Of a DNA stretch of 64,000 bases, positions 17,517 to 25,950 are shown one piece after another. Location of the stretch: assembly GCF_900496965.1 (NCBI RefSeq), contig NZ_UFQB01000008.1:1-64000 (forward strand), given 5' to 3'. The DNA comes from Achromobacter agilis. GTDB taxonomy: Bacteria > Pseudomonadota > Gammaproteobacteria > Burkholderiales > Burkholderiaceae_B. The notes under the pieces are model-generated. The model worked only from the letters and a program-made list of their open reading frames with translations, ran no database searches and was not told the origin of the DNA. A program made the translations under genes and the position numbers. Numbering within the stretch: position 1 is the stretch's first letter; each line of letters starts with the position of its first letter.

Positions 17517-17643
17517 AAAATTGACCACAAGCTGAACGCTTTCGCCTCATACTTTTTAGTATGTCCTCCAAAAGGAGGTGTTGATTCCCGGCAATTCCCT
17601 GCCAACACGCACTAAAATGCGCGGTCTATCCGGCCCGAATTCC

Positions 17644-19398
17644 ATGTCCAGCGCGCCCAAGTCCAATATTCCTACGCCGTTCCACGATCACGCCCGCACC
17701 CGCCGGCGGGGCGTGTACTGGGTCACGCCAGCGATGGTGCTGATCCTCTATATCTGCGTGATGGCGGTGTTCTTCTGGTTGCAGCGCATCCATGACGACA
17801 GCGTCATGTTCGTCACCATCGACCAGGAAATGCGCCAGCAGCGCCTCATCTGGGTGGTGCTGGCCCTGTCCTGCGTGATCGTCATCAGCCTGCTGATGCT
17901 GTGGCGGTACACGCGCTTCCGCTCGTCCGCGGAAGCCGCCCTGATCGCCGAGACCGGCTTTCGCCGGGCCATGGAAAACTCCATGTCCACCGGCATGCGC
18001 GTGCTCGACATGGAAGGCCGCATCGCCTATGTGAATCCGGCGTTCTGCCGCATGATCGGCTGGAACGAGGCCGACCTGATCGGCCGCAGCCCCCCCTTCC
18101 CCTATTGGGTGCCGGGCCGCCACGAACAGCACCAGCACACGCTGGACGTGCTGATGTCCGGCAAGACGCCCAGCAGCGGCCTGGAAGTCGAAGCGCAGCG
18201 CCGCGACGGCTCCCGCTTCACGGCGCGCATGTACGTGTCCCCCCTGCTGGACCCCAATGGCAACCAGATCGGCTGGATGACCTCCATGACCGACATCACC
18301 GAGCCCAAGCGCATCCGCGAGGCCCTGACCGCCGCGCACGAGCGCTTCATGACGGTGCTGGAAGGCCTGGACGACGCCATTTCGGTTACCGCCGACACCC
18401 ACGACGGCCTCGAGCTGCTGTTCGCCAATCGCACCTACCGCCGCGTGTTCGGCGCGCAGACAGGCGGCCACGACGAACTCCTGGCCGGCCGCCGCGGCCG
18501 TTTCACCGACGAATCCGTAGAGGTCTTCGCACCCTCCGTGCAGCGCTGGTTCGAAGTGCACCACCGCATGCTGGCCTGGACCGACGGCCGCCGCGTGCGC
18601 ATGCAGGTGGCACGCGACATCACCGAGCGCCGCGTCCACGAAGAAGCCTCCCGCGTGCAGCAGGAGAAGATCCAGCTCACCAGCCGCCTGACCACGATGG
18701 GCGAAATGGCCTCGTCGCTGGCGCACGAACTGAACCAGCCGCTGACCGCCATCGCCAACTACAGCATGGGCGCCGTGGCGCTGGTCAAGGCCGGCCACAC
18801 CAGCCCCAACATGCTGCTGCCCGCCCTGGAAAAGGCCGCGTCGCAGGCCGAGCGCGCGGGCAAGATCATCAGCCGCATCCGCGAATTCGTGAAGCGCAGC
18901 GAGCCCCGCCGCCAGCGCGTCGCGATCGGCCGCATCGTGGACAATGCCATCGGTTTCGCCGAGATCGACGCCCGCAAGCGCCGCATCCGCATCGACAGCT
19001 TCGTGCCGTCGAACGCGCCGGACGTGCTGGCCGACCCCATCCTGATCGAACAGGTGCTGCTGAACCTGCTCAAGAATGGGCTGGAGGCCATGGAAAAGAG
19101 CGAGTCCGACGAGCTCAAGGTCGCGGTGATCCTGCACGACCAGCATATCGAGGTGGCGGTGGTCGACCGCGGCCACGGCCTCGCCGAACCCGAACGCCTG
19201 TTCGAACCCTTCTTCAGCACCAAGACCCAGGGCCTGGGCATGGGGCTGAATATCTGCCGTACCATTATTGAATCGCATCACGGCCGCCTGTGGGCAGACC
19301 CCAACCCCGCCGGCGGTACCATTTTCCGCTTTACCCTGCCCTGCGCTGCGACCCAGACGCAGGCCCAGAACGATCAGTCCGAGGAGTTGCACGCATGA
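17644..19398 (+). CDS. PAS-domain sensor histidine kinase (FixL/TtrS-like)
   Basis: Membrane-bound kinase of a two-component pair; signal unknown. It has two membrane segments near residues 30-50 and 70-90 enclosing a very short periplasmic loop, a PAS domain (GRIAYVNPAFCRMIGW) with PAC, a second PAS-like region, the H-box SSLAHELNQPLTAIANY, the N-box NLLKNGLEAM and the G-boxes ending in GLGMGLNICRTII. The start is uncertain: ATG 17644 is used (584 residues), with ATG 17617 and GTG 17578 also in frame and no well-spaced ribosome site for any. It overlaps the response regulator by 4 bp (ATGA). Confidence 0.88.
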   Translation: MSSAPKSNIPTPFHDHARTRRRGVYWVTPAMVLILYICVMAVFFWLQRIHDDSVMFVTIDQEMRQQRLIWVVLALSCVIVISLLMLWRYTRFRSSAEAALIAETGFRRAMENSMSTGMRVLDMEGRIAYVNPAFCRMIGWNEADLIGRSPPFPYWVPGRHEQHQHTLDVLMSGKTPSSGLEVEAQRRDGSRFTARMYVSPLLDPNGNQIGWMTSMTDITEPKRIREALTAAHERFMTVLEGLDDAISVTADTHDGLELLFANRTYRRVFGAQTGGHDELLAGRRGRFTDESVEVFAPSVQRWFEVHHRMLAWTDGRRVRMQVARDITERRVHEEASRVQQEKIQLTSRLTTMGEMASSLAHELNQPLTAIANYSMGAVALVKAGHTSPNMLLPALEKAASQAERAGKIISRIREFVKRSEPRRQRVAIGRIVDNAIGFAEIDARKRRIRIDSFVPSNAPDVLADPILIEQVLLNLLKNGLEAMEKSESDELKVAVILHDQHIEVAVVDRGHGLAEPERLFEPFFSTKTQGLGMGLNICRTIIESHHGRLWADPNPAGGTIFRFTLPCAATQTQAQNDQSEELHA

Positions 19399-20021
19399 AC
19401 ACGCCCCACCTGTCGAGCACGGTATTCATTGTTGACGACGACGAAGCGGTACGCGATTCGCTGCGCTGGCTATTGGAGGCCAATGGTTATCGCGTTCGCG
19501 CCTATGCCAGCGGCGAATCCTTCCTGGAAGACTATGACGCCAGCCAGGTCGGCGTCCTGATCGCCGACGTCCGCATGCCCGGCATGAGCGGCCTGGAACT
19601 GCAGGAACAGCTGATCGCCCGCAATGCCCCGCTGCCCATCGTGTTCATCACCGGCCACGGCGACGTGCCGATGGCCGTGTCGACGATGAAAAAAGGCGCG
19701 GTCGATTTCCTGGAAAAGCCGTTCAATGAATCGGATCTGCGCGAAATCGTGGCGCGCATGCTGGAGCAGGCGACGCAGCGCGTCAGCAAGCACCAGGCCC
19801 AGAAAGACCACGAAGCCATGCTGGCGCGCCTGACCGCGCGCGAGCAACAGGTGCTGGAGCGCATCGTCGCCGGCCGCTTGAACAAGCAGATCGCCGACGA
19901 CCTGGGCATCAGCATCAAGACCGTCGAGGCGCACCGCGCCAACATCATGGAAAAACTTGAAGTGACCACCGTAGCCGACTTGATGAAAGTCGCCTTGGCC
20001 AAACCCGAGGCACATGCATGA
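19395..20021 (+). CDS. FixJ-type response regulator with LuxR DNA-binding domain
   Basis: Output half of the preceding kinase pair. The 208 residues hold a receiver domain (acidic pocket VDDDE, phospho-acceptor Asp in [12 protein letters not shown], Thr in [10 protein letters not shown], Lys in LEKPF) and a LuxR/GerE helix-turn-helix ([36 protein letters not shown]). The [23 protein letters not shown] stretch is typical of the FixJ/TtrR/DctR branch. Start and stop overlap its neighbours by 4 bp (ATGA) on each side, so it is coupled to both the kinase and folD. Targets unknown; the direct repeats at 17483 are one candidate. Confidence 0.92.
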   Translation: MNTPHLSSTVFIVDDDEAVRDSLRWLLEANGYRVRAYASGESFLEDYDASQVGVLIADVRMPGMSGLELQEQLIARNAPLPIVFITGHGDVPMAVSTMKKGAVDFLEKPFNESDLREIVARMLEQATQRVSKHQAQKDHEAMLARLTAREQQVLERIVAGRLNKQIADDLGISIKTVEAHRANIMEKLEVTTVADLMKVALAKPEAHA

Positions 20022-20872
20022 CAGCAAGGATTATTGACGGCGCCGCCTTGTCGCAGCGCATCCGCGAAGACGTCGCGCAGCGCGTAGCCGCCCTGGCCGC
20101 CAAGGGAACCCGCCCCGGCCTGGCCGTGGTGCTGGTGGGCGAAGACCCCGCCTCCCAGGTGTACGTGCGCAACAAGGTCGCCGCCTGCGAAAAGGCCGGC
20201 CTGCACTCCGTGAAGGAGCAGTACCCCGCCGACATGACCGAGGCCGACCTCCTGGCCCGCATCGGCGAACTCAACCGGGACCCGTCCATCCACGGCATCC
20301 TGGTGCAGTTGCCCCTGCCCAAGCACATGGACTCCCACAAGGTCATCGAGGCCATCGCGGCCGAGAAGGACGTGGACGGCTTTCACATCAGCAACGCCGG
20401 CCTGCTCATGACCGGCCAGCCGCTGTTCCGCCCCTGCACGCCCTACGGCATGATGAAGATGCTGGAATCCGAAGGCGTGGCGCTGCGTGGCGCCGAGGCC
20501 GTGATCGTGGGCGCCAGCAATATCGTCGGCAAGCCCATGGCGATGCTGCTGCTGCAGGCGGGCGCCACCATCACCATCTGCAATTCCAAGACGCGCGACC
20601 TGGCTGCGCAGACCCGCCGCGCCGACGTGCTGGTGGTCGCCACGGGCAAGCCCGGCATGATCGACGGTTCGATGATCAAGCCCGGCGCCGTCGTCATCGA
20701 CGTGGGTATCAACCGCGGCGCGGACGGCAAGCTCTGCGGCGACGTGGACTTCGCCTCGGCCAAGGAAGTGGCCGGCGCGATCACGCCCGTTCCGGGCGGC
20801 GTGGGCCCAATGACCATCGCCATGCTGCTGGTCAATACCGTCGAAGCGGCCGAACGGGCGGCGGCTTCCTGA
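20018..20872 (+). CDS. folD: Bifunctional methylenetetrahydrofolate dehydrogenase/cyclohydrolase FolD
   Basis: Interconverts 5,10-methylene-, methenyl- and 10-formyl-tetrahydrofolate in one-carbon metabolism, using NADP. The 284-residue length is normal; the folate site YVRNK, the signatures DVDGFH and [10 protein letters not shown], and the nucleotide fold [11 protein letters not shown] are all present. It overlaps the upstream response regulator by 4 bp, an unusual partner for a housekeeping folate gene. It is followed by a cluster of palindromic repeats. Confidence 0.98.
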   Translation: MTARIIDGAALSQRIREDVAQRVAALAAKGTRPGLAVVLVGEDPASQVYVRNKVAACEKAGLHSVKEQYPADMTEADLLARIGELNRDPSIHGILVQLPLPKHMDSHKVIEAIAAEKDVDGFHISNAGLLMTGQPLFRPCTPYGMMKMLESEGVALRGAEAVIVGASNIVGKPMAMLLLQAGATITICNSKTRDLAAQTRRADVLVVATGKPGMIDGSMIKPGAVVIDVGINRGADGKLCGDVDFASAKEVAGAITPVPGGVGPMTIAMLLVNTVEAAERAAAS

Positions 20873-20884
20873 AATTGCCGATCT

Positions 20885-21137
20885 GTGTCCGACACGCCGG
20901 GGAGATGTCCGTTGTGTCTGACACCCGAGGAGATGACCGTTGCTTTGCCTGGGCGTTCCGTGGGTGTCTGACACCCGGGAACGATCCTGGCAGCCTGACG
21001 GTCATCCCGTAGGGGTGTCAGACACTTGTGTCGAGCCTGCCTCTCCGTGGGTGTCTGACACCCGGGAACGATCCTGACAGCCTGACGGTCGTCCCGTAGG
21101 GGTGTCAGACACTTGCGTCGCCACGGTGTCAGACACC
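20885..21137. repeat. Cluster of seven GTGTC-W-GACAC palindromes between folD and prlC
   Basis: Copies at 20885-20895 (one mismatch), 20914-20924, 20962-20976, 21013-21027, 21049-21063, 21100-21114 and 21125-21137. The middle four form two BIME-like doublets, each a T-centred copy followed by an A-centred copy preceded by GTAG. These doublets are a tandem duplication of period 87: 20957-21033 and 21044-21120 differ at three positions. The 360-bp gap contains no credible gene. Confidence 0.92.
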
Positions 21138-21232
21138 TGCTCCACCGCCTTCGCCGGCGCACCTTGCATTCGGGTATTTCGTCCCTACCTGATCTTTATC
21201 CATCGCCCGCCCTCATTCACGCCGCTACCGCT

Positions 21233-23293
21233 ATGTCCCAGAACCCCTTGCTTGCCCCTGTTTCCGATCTGGTCGATTACGCGGCCGTCAAGCCCGAACA
21301 CATCGTGCCCGCGGTCGAAGCACTGCTGGGCATCGCCCGCCAGGCGGTCGACCAAGCTGCCGACGCCGCGCTCGCGCCCACCTGGGAAGCCGTGGTAGAG
21401 CCGCTGGATACCGCCTCGGAACGCCTGTGGCGCGCCTGGTCGGTGGCCGGCCACCTGAACGCCGTGGTCAATACGCCGGCGCTGCGCGAGGCCTACAACG
21501 CCGCCCTGCCCCTGGTGACCGAATTTTCCACCTGGGTCGGCCTGCACGAAGGCCTGTACAAGCAGTACCAGCGCCTGGCCGCCGCCCCCGATTTCGCCAC
21601 CTGGACGCCGGTGCGCCGCCGCATCGTGGAAATGGCCCTGCGCGATTTCCGCCTGAGCGGCGTTGAGCTGCAAGGCGCCGACCGCGAACGCTACGCCGCC
21701 ATTTCCGACCGCGAGGCCCAGGCCTCGCAGAAGTTCTCCGAAAACGTGCTGGATTCGATCGATGCCTGGTCGCTGCTGATCGAGGACGAGTCGCGCCTGG
21801 CCGGCATTCCCGCCGACGTGCGGGCCGCCGCCCGCGCCGCCGCCGAGGAAGACGGCAAGCCGGGCTGGAAGCTCACGCTGAAGATGCCCTGCTACCTGCC
21901 CGTCATGCAGTACGCCCAGGACCGCGCGCTGCGCGAGGCGCTGTACCGCGGCTACGGCACGGTGGCATCCGAACAGGGCGACGCCAAGTTCGACAATTCC
22001 CCCCTGATCGAAGAGCTGCTGGCGCTGCGCGCCGAAGAGTCCGGCCTGCTCGGCCTGGGCACCTTTGCGGCCTTGCGCCTGCAGACCCGCATGGCCCGCG
22101 ACGCCCAGGAAGTCACCGTATTCCTGCGCGACCTGGCGGCGCGCGCCAAGCCCTTCGCCCAGCGCGACCTGGCCGAGCTGAAAGCCTATGCCGCCGCCGA
22201 GCTCGGGCTGGACGAACTGCAGCCCTGGGACGTGCCCTACGCCTCCGAGCGCCTGCGCGAGTCGCGCTACGCCTATTCCGAGGACGAAGTGAAGCAATAC
22301 TTCACCGAACCGCGCGTGCTGGCGGGGCTGTTCGACGTCATCGAAACCCTGTTCGACGTGCGCCTGGCGGAAACGCCGGTGTCGTCGTGGCATGGCGATG
22401 TGCGCGGCGTGCGCGTGGAAAGCCCGGACGGCAAGCTCATCGGCCACCTGTACCTGGACCTGTACGCGCGCTCCGGCAAGCAAAGCGGCGCCTGGGTCGA
22501 CAGCGAACGCACGCGCCGCGTCGTGGCCGGCAAGGTGCAGACGCCCATCGCCTACCTCACCTGCAACTTCTCGCGCCCCAACGGCGACCGCGCCGCCGTC
22601 CTCACGCACGACGACGTCATCACGCTGTTCCATGAAACCGGCCATGCCCTGCATGCCCTGCTGTCCGAGGTGGACGAGCCGGGCGCCGCGGCCTTCGCCA
22701 GCGTGGAATGGGACGCCATCGAGCTGCCGTCGCAGTTCATGGAGAACTTCTGCTGGGAATGGGCCGTGGTGCAGAAGCTGTCCGCCCACGTCGACACGGG
22801 CGAACCCCTGCCCCGCGCCCTCTACGACCGCCTGCTCGCCGCGCGCAACTATCAGAGCGGCATGCAGACGGTGCGCCAGATCGAATTCGCGCTGTTCGAC
22901 ATGCTGATGCACGATCGCGCCAAGGGCGCCTCCATCGGCGAAGTGCTGGACCTGCTGCAGGAAGTGCGCAAGGAAGTGGCGGTGCTGTTTCCGCCCGCCT
23001 GGCACCGCTTCCCGCATGCCTTCTCGCACCTGTTCGCGGGCGGCTACGGCGCCGGCTACTACAGCTACAAATGGGCGGAGGTGCTGTCGGCCGACGCCTA
23101 TGAAGCGTTCGAGGAAGCGGCCCAGGCCGGCAATGCGCTGGGCACGCTCGATCCCGTCACGGGCGCCCGCTTCCGCCGCGAAGTGCTTGCGGTGGGCGGC
23201 TCGCGCCCGGCGGCCGAATCCTTCGCCGCCTTCCGCGGACGCGCGCCGCGCATCGACGCCTTGCTGCGCCATAGCGGCATGACGCCCGCCTGA
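21233..23293 (+). CDS. prlC: Oligopeptidase A (M3 family metallopeptidase)
   Basis: Cytoplasmic zinc oligopeptidase that clears signal peptides and short peptides. The 686-residue length and zinc site FHETGHALHALLSEV, with the third ligand expected in the following WDAIELPSQFMENF region, match the PrlC/OpdA type. The ATG at 21233 gives MSQNPLLAPVSDL; upstream in-frame codons run back into the palindromic repeats and are discarded. Transcribed alone; a weak hairpin follows the stop. Confidence 0.96.
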   Translation: MSQNPLLAPVSDLVDYAAVKPEHIVPAVEALLGIARQAVDQAADAALAPTWEAVVEPLDTASERLWRAWSVAGHLNAVVNTPALREAYNAALPLVTEFSTWVGLHEGLYKQYQRLAAAPDFATWTPVRRRIVEMALRDFRLSGVELQGADRERYAAISDREAQASQKFSENVLDSIDAWSLLIEDESRLAGIPADVRAAARAAAEEDGKPGWKLTLKMPCYLPVMQYAQDRALREALYRGYGTVASEQGDAKFDNSPLIEELLALRAEESGLLGLGTFAALRLQTRMARDAQEVTVFLRDLAARAKPFAQRDLAELKAYAAAELGLDELQPWDVPYASERLRESRYAYSEDEVKQYFTEPRVLAGLFDVIETLFDVRLAETPVSSWHGDVRGVRVESPDGKLIGHLYLDLYARSGKQSGAWVDSERTRRVVAGKVQTPIAYLTCNFSRPNGDRAAVLTHDDVITLFHETGHALHALLSEVDEPGAAAFASVEWDAIELPSQFMENFCWEWAVVQKLSAHVDTGEPLPRALYDRLLAARNYQSGMQTVRQIEFALFDMLMHDRAKGASIGEVLDLLQEVRKEVAVLFPPAWHRFPHAFSHLFAGGYGAGYYSYKWAEVLSADAYEAFEEAAQAGNALGTLDPVTGARFRREVLAVGGSRPAAESFAAFRGRAPRIDALLRHSGMTPA

Positions 23294-23315
23294 CGCGCCC
23301 CTGCGTCGGCATCGG

Positions 23316-23345
23316 ACGGCCCGCCCTGCGCGGGCCGTTCCGCTT
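23316..23345 (+). terminator. Probable terminator after prlC
   Basis: ACGGCCCGC (23316-23324) pairs perfectly with GCGGGCCGT (23330-23338) around a 5-nt loop, followed by TCCGCTTT. The T-run is weak, so confidence is moderate. Confidence 0.55.
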
Positions 23346-23404
23346 TCGGGGCGCGGCTTGCGGGTAGAATCGAAAGGTTTACCCTCCAACCGGCCTTCGG
23401 ACTC

Positions 23405-24019
23405 ATGCGACACCTCATTTCCGGCCGCGCCTGGCGCGGTCTGCTGCTGGCTTTGTGCGTATTCCTTGCCGCCTGCGGCGACAGGAACGTCGATTGGACG
23501 CTCTACAACGTGAAGGGGCACCTGCCCGACCTGAAATTTTCGCTCCCGGGCGCAGGCGGCAAGACGGTCAGCAGCGACGACCTGAAGGGCAAGACCGTGC
23601 TGTTGTTCTTCGGCTACGCCAGCTGCCCGGACATCTGCCCCACCACCATGGCGCAGCTGACCGCCGTGCTGCAGAACCTGGGCGACAAGGCCCGCGACGT
23701 GCGCATCCTGTTCGTCAGCGTGGATCCGCACCGCGACACGCCCGACATCCTGCAGGCTTACGTCAATGCCTTCAACAACAACGCCATCGGCGTGACCGGC
23801 GACGAAAAACAGATCGCCGACCTGGCGCGCCGCTACCGCGTGGCCTACCAGATCGAGAAGCCCCGCCCGGGCGACGACGCGGACATGTACGAGGTCACGC
23901 ACAGCCGCGGCGTGTACATTTTCGACAAGGACGGCAAGGCGCGCCTGCTGGCCTCGGACACCGACAGCATCGAAGCCCTGACCAAGGACGTGCGCCAGCT
24001 CATCGACCTGACCTCCTGA
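23405..24019 (+). CDS. SCO1/SenC-family copper chaperone lipoprotein
   Basis: Thioredoxin-fold protein that helps place copper in cytochrome c oxidase. The 204 residues begin with a lipoprotein signal (lipobox LAAC, Cys24) and carry the copper ligands Cys74 and Cys78 (SCPDICPT) and His166 (THSRGVYIFD). It should sit on the periplasmic side of the membrane. No cytochrome oxidase gene adjoins it here. It is flanked by prlC and a small stress-type membrane gene, all on the plus strand but with gaps of about 100 bp. Confidence 0.94.
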   Translation: MRHLISGRAWRGLLLALCVFLAACGDRNVDWTLYNVKGHLPDLKFSLPGAGGKTVSSDDLKGKTVLLFFGYASCPDICPTTMAQLTAVLQNLGDKARDVRILFVSVDPHRDTPDILQAYVNAFNNNAIGVTGDEKQIADLARRYRVAYQIEKPRPGDDADMYEVTHSRGVYIFDKDGKARLLASDTDSIEALTKDVRQLIDLTS

Positions 24020-24120
24020 GGCGGCCGGCCGCCGCATACCAGTTGTTACAGCCGGCACGACCGGGGCATGGGTATCATCTGTGCACACTGCCCCTTTTAC
24101 TCTAGCCAAGGAGTACGCGC

Positions 24121-24372
24121 ATGAGCATCATCATCATGATCATCGTCGGGTTCATCGTGGGCCTGATCGCCCGCGCTGTCATGCCCGGAGACCAGAACAT
24201 GGGAATCATCATGACCACCATTCTGGGTATCGTCGGCTCCGTGGTCGCCGGTTTCCTGGGCCAGTCCCTGGGCTGGTACGCCCCGGGCGAGCCAGCGGGC
24301 TGGATCGGTTCGGTCGTCGGCGCGATCGTCGTGCTGTTCGTGGTTGGCCTGATCGCCAAGAAGCGCGCCTGA
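24121..24372 (+). CDS. GlsB/YeaQ/YmgE family small membrane protein
   Basis: An 83-residue, very hydrophobic protein with three predicted membrane segments separated by Gly-rich turns (GFIVGLIARAVMPGDQNMG; GIVGSVVAGFLGQSLGW; GSVVGAIVVLFVVGLIAKKR). This is the family once called transglycosylase-associated proteins and now tied to general stress; the activity is unknown. It has AGGAG 10 nt upstream and its own terminator. Confidence 0.92.
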   Translation: MSIIIMIIVGFIVGLIARAVMPGDQNMGIIMTTILGIVGSVVAGFLGQSLGWYAPGEPAGWIGSVVGAIVVLFVVGLIAKKRA

Positions 24373-24389
24373 CACACGCGCCCCAAGGA

Positions 24390-24416
24390 AAACGCCCCCT
24401 TTCGGGGGCGTTTTTC
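24390..24416 (+). terminator. Intrinsic terminator after the GlsB-like gene
   Basis: ACGCCCCC (24392-24399) pairs with GGGGGCGT (24404-24411) around TTTC, with A before and five T after. It probably also ends the convergent efflux operon. Confidence 0.88.
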
Positions 24417-24474
24417 ATTGGCAGGCCGATCGCGGCGGCCGGCCGGTTCTGCTACTCGGCGGCGCCATCCGCGG

Positions 24475-25950
24475 CTAGCCCGCCTGCGCCGGAGCGGCCG
24501 GCGCCGCAGCCGTGCGCTCGGTCCAGCCGCCGCCCAGCACCTTGTACAGGGTGACCAGATTGGCCAGGCGCGCCAGGCGGGTATCGACCAAGGCCTGCTG
24601 CGCGCTGTAGAGCGAACGTTGCGAATCCAGCACGCTCAGGTAGTCGTCGATGCCTTGGCGGAAGCGCTGGTCGGACGCGTCGTAGGCCCGCTGGTTGGCG
24701 GCCACCAGCAATTGCTGCGCCTGGATCTGCTCGTCCAGCGTGCCGCGCCCGGCCAAGGCATCGGCCACCTCGCGGAAGCCCGTCTGGATGGACTTCTCGT
24801 ATTGCGCCACCTGGATGTTCTTCTGCACCTTCGCCAGGTCCAGGCCGGCCAGCAGCGAACCACCGGCGAAGATCGGTACGGTGATCTGGGGCACGAAGCT
24901 CCAGGCGCCCGAACCGCCTTCGAACAGGCCGCCCAGGCTGGCGCTGGCCGTGCCGGCCGAGCCGGTCAGGCTGATGGTCGGGAAGAACGCGGCGCGCGCA
25001 GCGCCGATATTCGCGTTGGCGCCCTTCAACTGGTGCTCGGCCGCGCGGATGTCCGGGCGCCGCGCCAGCAGGTCCGACGGCAGCCCGGCGGGCAGCGTGG
25101 TCGGCAGCATGCCGTCGTCGAGCTTGACCGCGCTGTCCAGCGCCGCCGTCATCTCGGGCGACAGCGGCTGGCCCACCAGCAGCACCAGCGCGTTGCGGTC
25201 CTGCGCGGCCTGCCGCGTGTACTGCGACAGGTTGCGCTGCGCGGTCCGCAGCGACACTTCCGCCTGGCTCAGGTCCAGCGACGTGGACAGCCCCTGGTCA
25301 TAGCTCTGCTGCGTGAGCTTGAAGGAATCCTCCTGGCTCTTGAGCGTGTCGCGCGTGAGGGCCAGGAGTTCCTGGTCGGCGCGCATGGTCAGGTAGGCGT
25401 TGGCCACCTCGGCGATGAGCGTAAGCTGGGTCGCCGTACGCGTTTCGTCCAACGCCAGGTAGGACTCCAGCGCCTGTTCGCTCAGGCTGCGGATGCGGCC
25501 GAACAGGTCCAGCTCCCAGGCGGACATCGCGGCGCCGACCTGGTAGCTGTGGCTGGTGGTGGCGCGTCCGCTGGCAGACAGGTCCGCCGGCGTGCGCTGG
25601 GCGGTTTCCTGGCCCGCGACGCCCACGCTGGGCATCAGATCGGCGCGCTGGATGCGGTACTGCGCACGCGCCGCCTCGACGTTCAGGGCCGCCACGCGCA
25701 GGTCGCGGTTGTTCGCCAGCGACTGCTCGATCAACTGTTGCAGCAGCGGATCGCCGAAGAAATCGCGCCAGCCGATATCGGCCGTGGACAGGCCGCCCGG
25801 GTCGGCCGGCTGGGCCGCCTTGTAGGCCTCGCCCGCGGGATAGGCCGCGTCGACCGGCGCGTCGGGGCGTTCGTAGGTGGGGGCCAGCGAGCAGCCCGCC
25901 AGGGCCGCCGCCAGGGACACAGACAGCAAGGTTCTCATCGGGAATTTCAT
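24475..25950 (-). CDS. Outer-membrane efflux channel lipoprotein (OprM/NodT family)
   Basis: TolC-type trimeric outer-membrane duct for the RND pump encoded upstream. The 491-residue product has a lipoprotein signal with Cys20 ([11 protein letters not shown]) and the two repeated efflux regions typical of the family ([58 protein letters not shown]). Its ATG overlaps the transporter stop by 4 bp. Third gene of adaptor-transporter-channel; in Achromobacter the matching operon is known as axyABM. Confidence 0.95.
   Translation of the reverse strand: MKFPMRTLLSVSLAAALAGCSLAPTYERPDAPVDAAYPAGEAYKAAQPADPGGLSTADIGWRDFFGDPLLQQLIEQSLANNRDLRVAALNVEAARAQYRIQRADLMPSVGVAGQETAQRTPADLSASGRATTSHSYQVGAAMSAWELDLFGRIRSLSEQALESYLALDETRTATQLTLIAEVANAYLTMRADQELLALTRDTLKSQEDSFKLTQQSYDQGLSTSLDLSQAEVSLRTAQRNLSQYTRQAAQDRNALVLLVGQPLSPEMTAALDSAVKLDDGMLPTTLPAGLPSDLLARRPDIRAAEHQLKGANANIGAARAAFFPTISLTGSAGTASASLGGLFEGGSGAWSFVPQITVPIFAGGSLLAGLDLAKVQKNIQVAQYEKSIQTGFREVADALAGRGTLDEQIQAQQLLVAANQRAYDASDQRFRQGIDDYLSVLDSQRSLYSAQQALVDTRLARLANLVTLYKVLGGGWTERTAAAPAAPAQAG

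Noticed and set aside
20885..21137. Possible CRISPR array
   Set aside because: The repeats are short odd palindromes in both orientations with irregular spacing, two spacers are duplicates of each other, and no cas gene is present.
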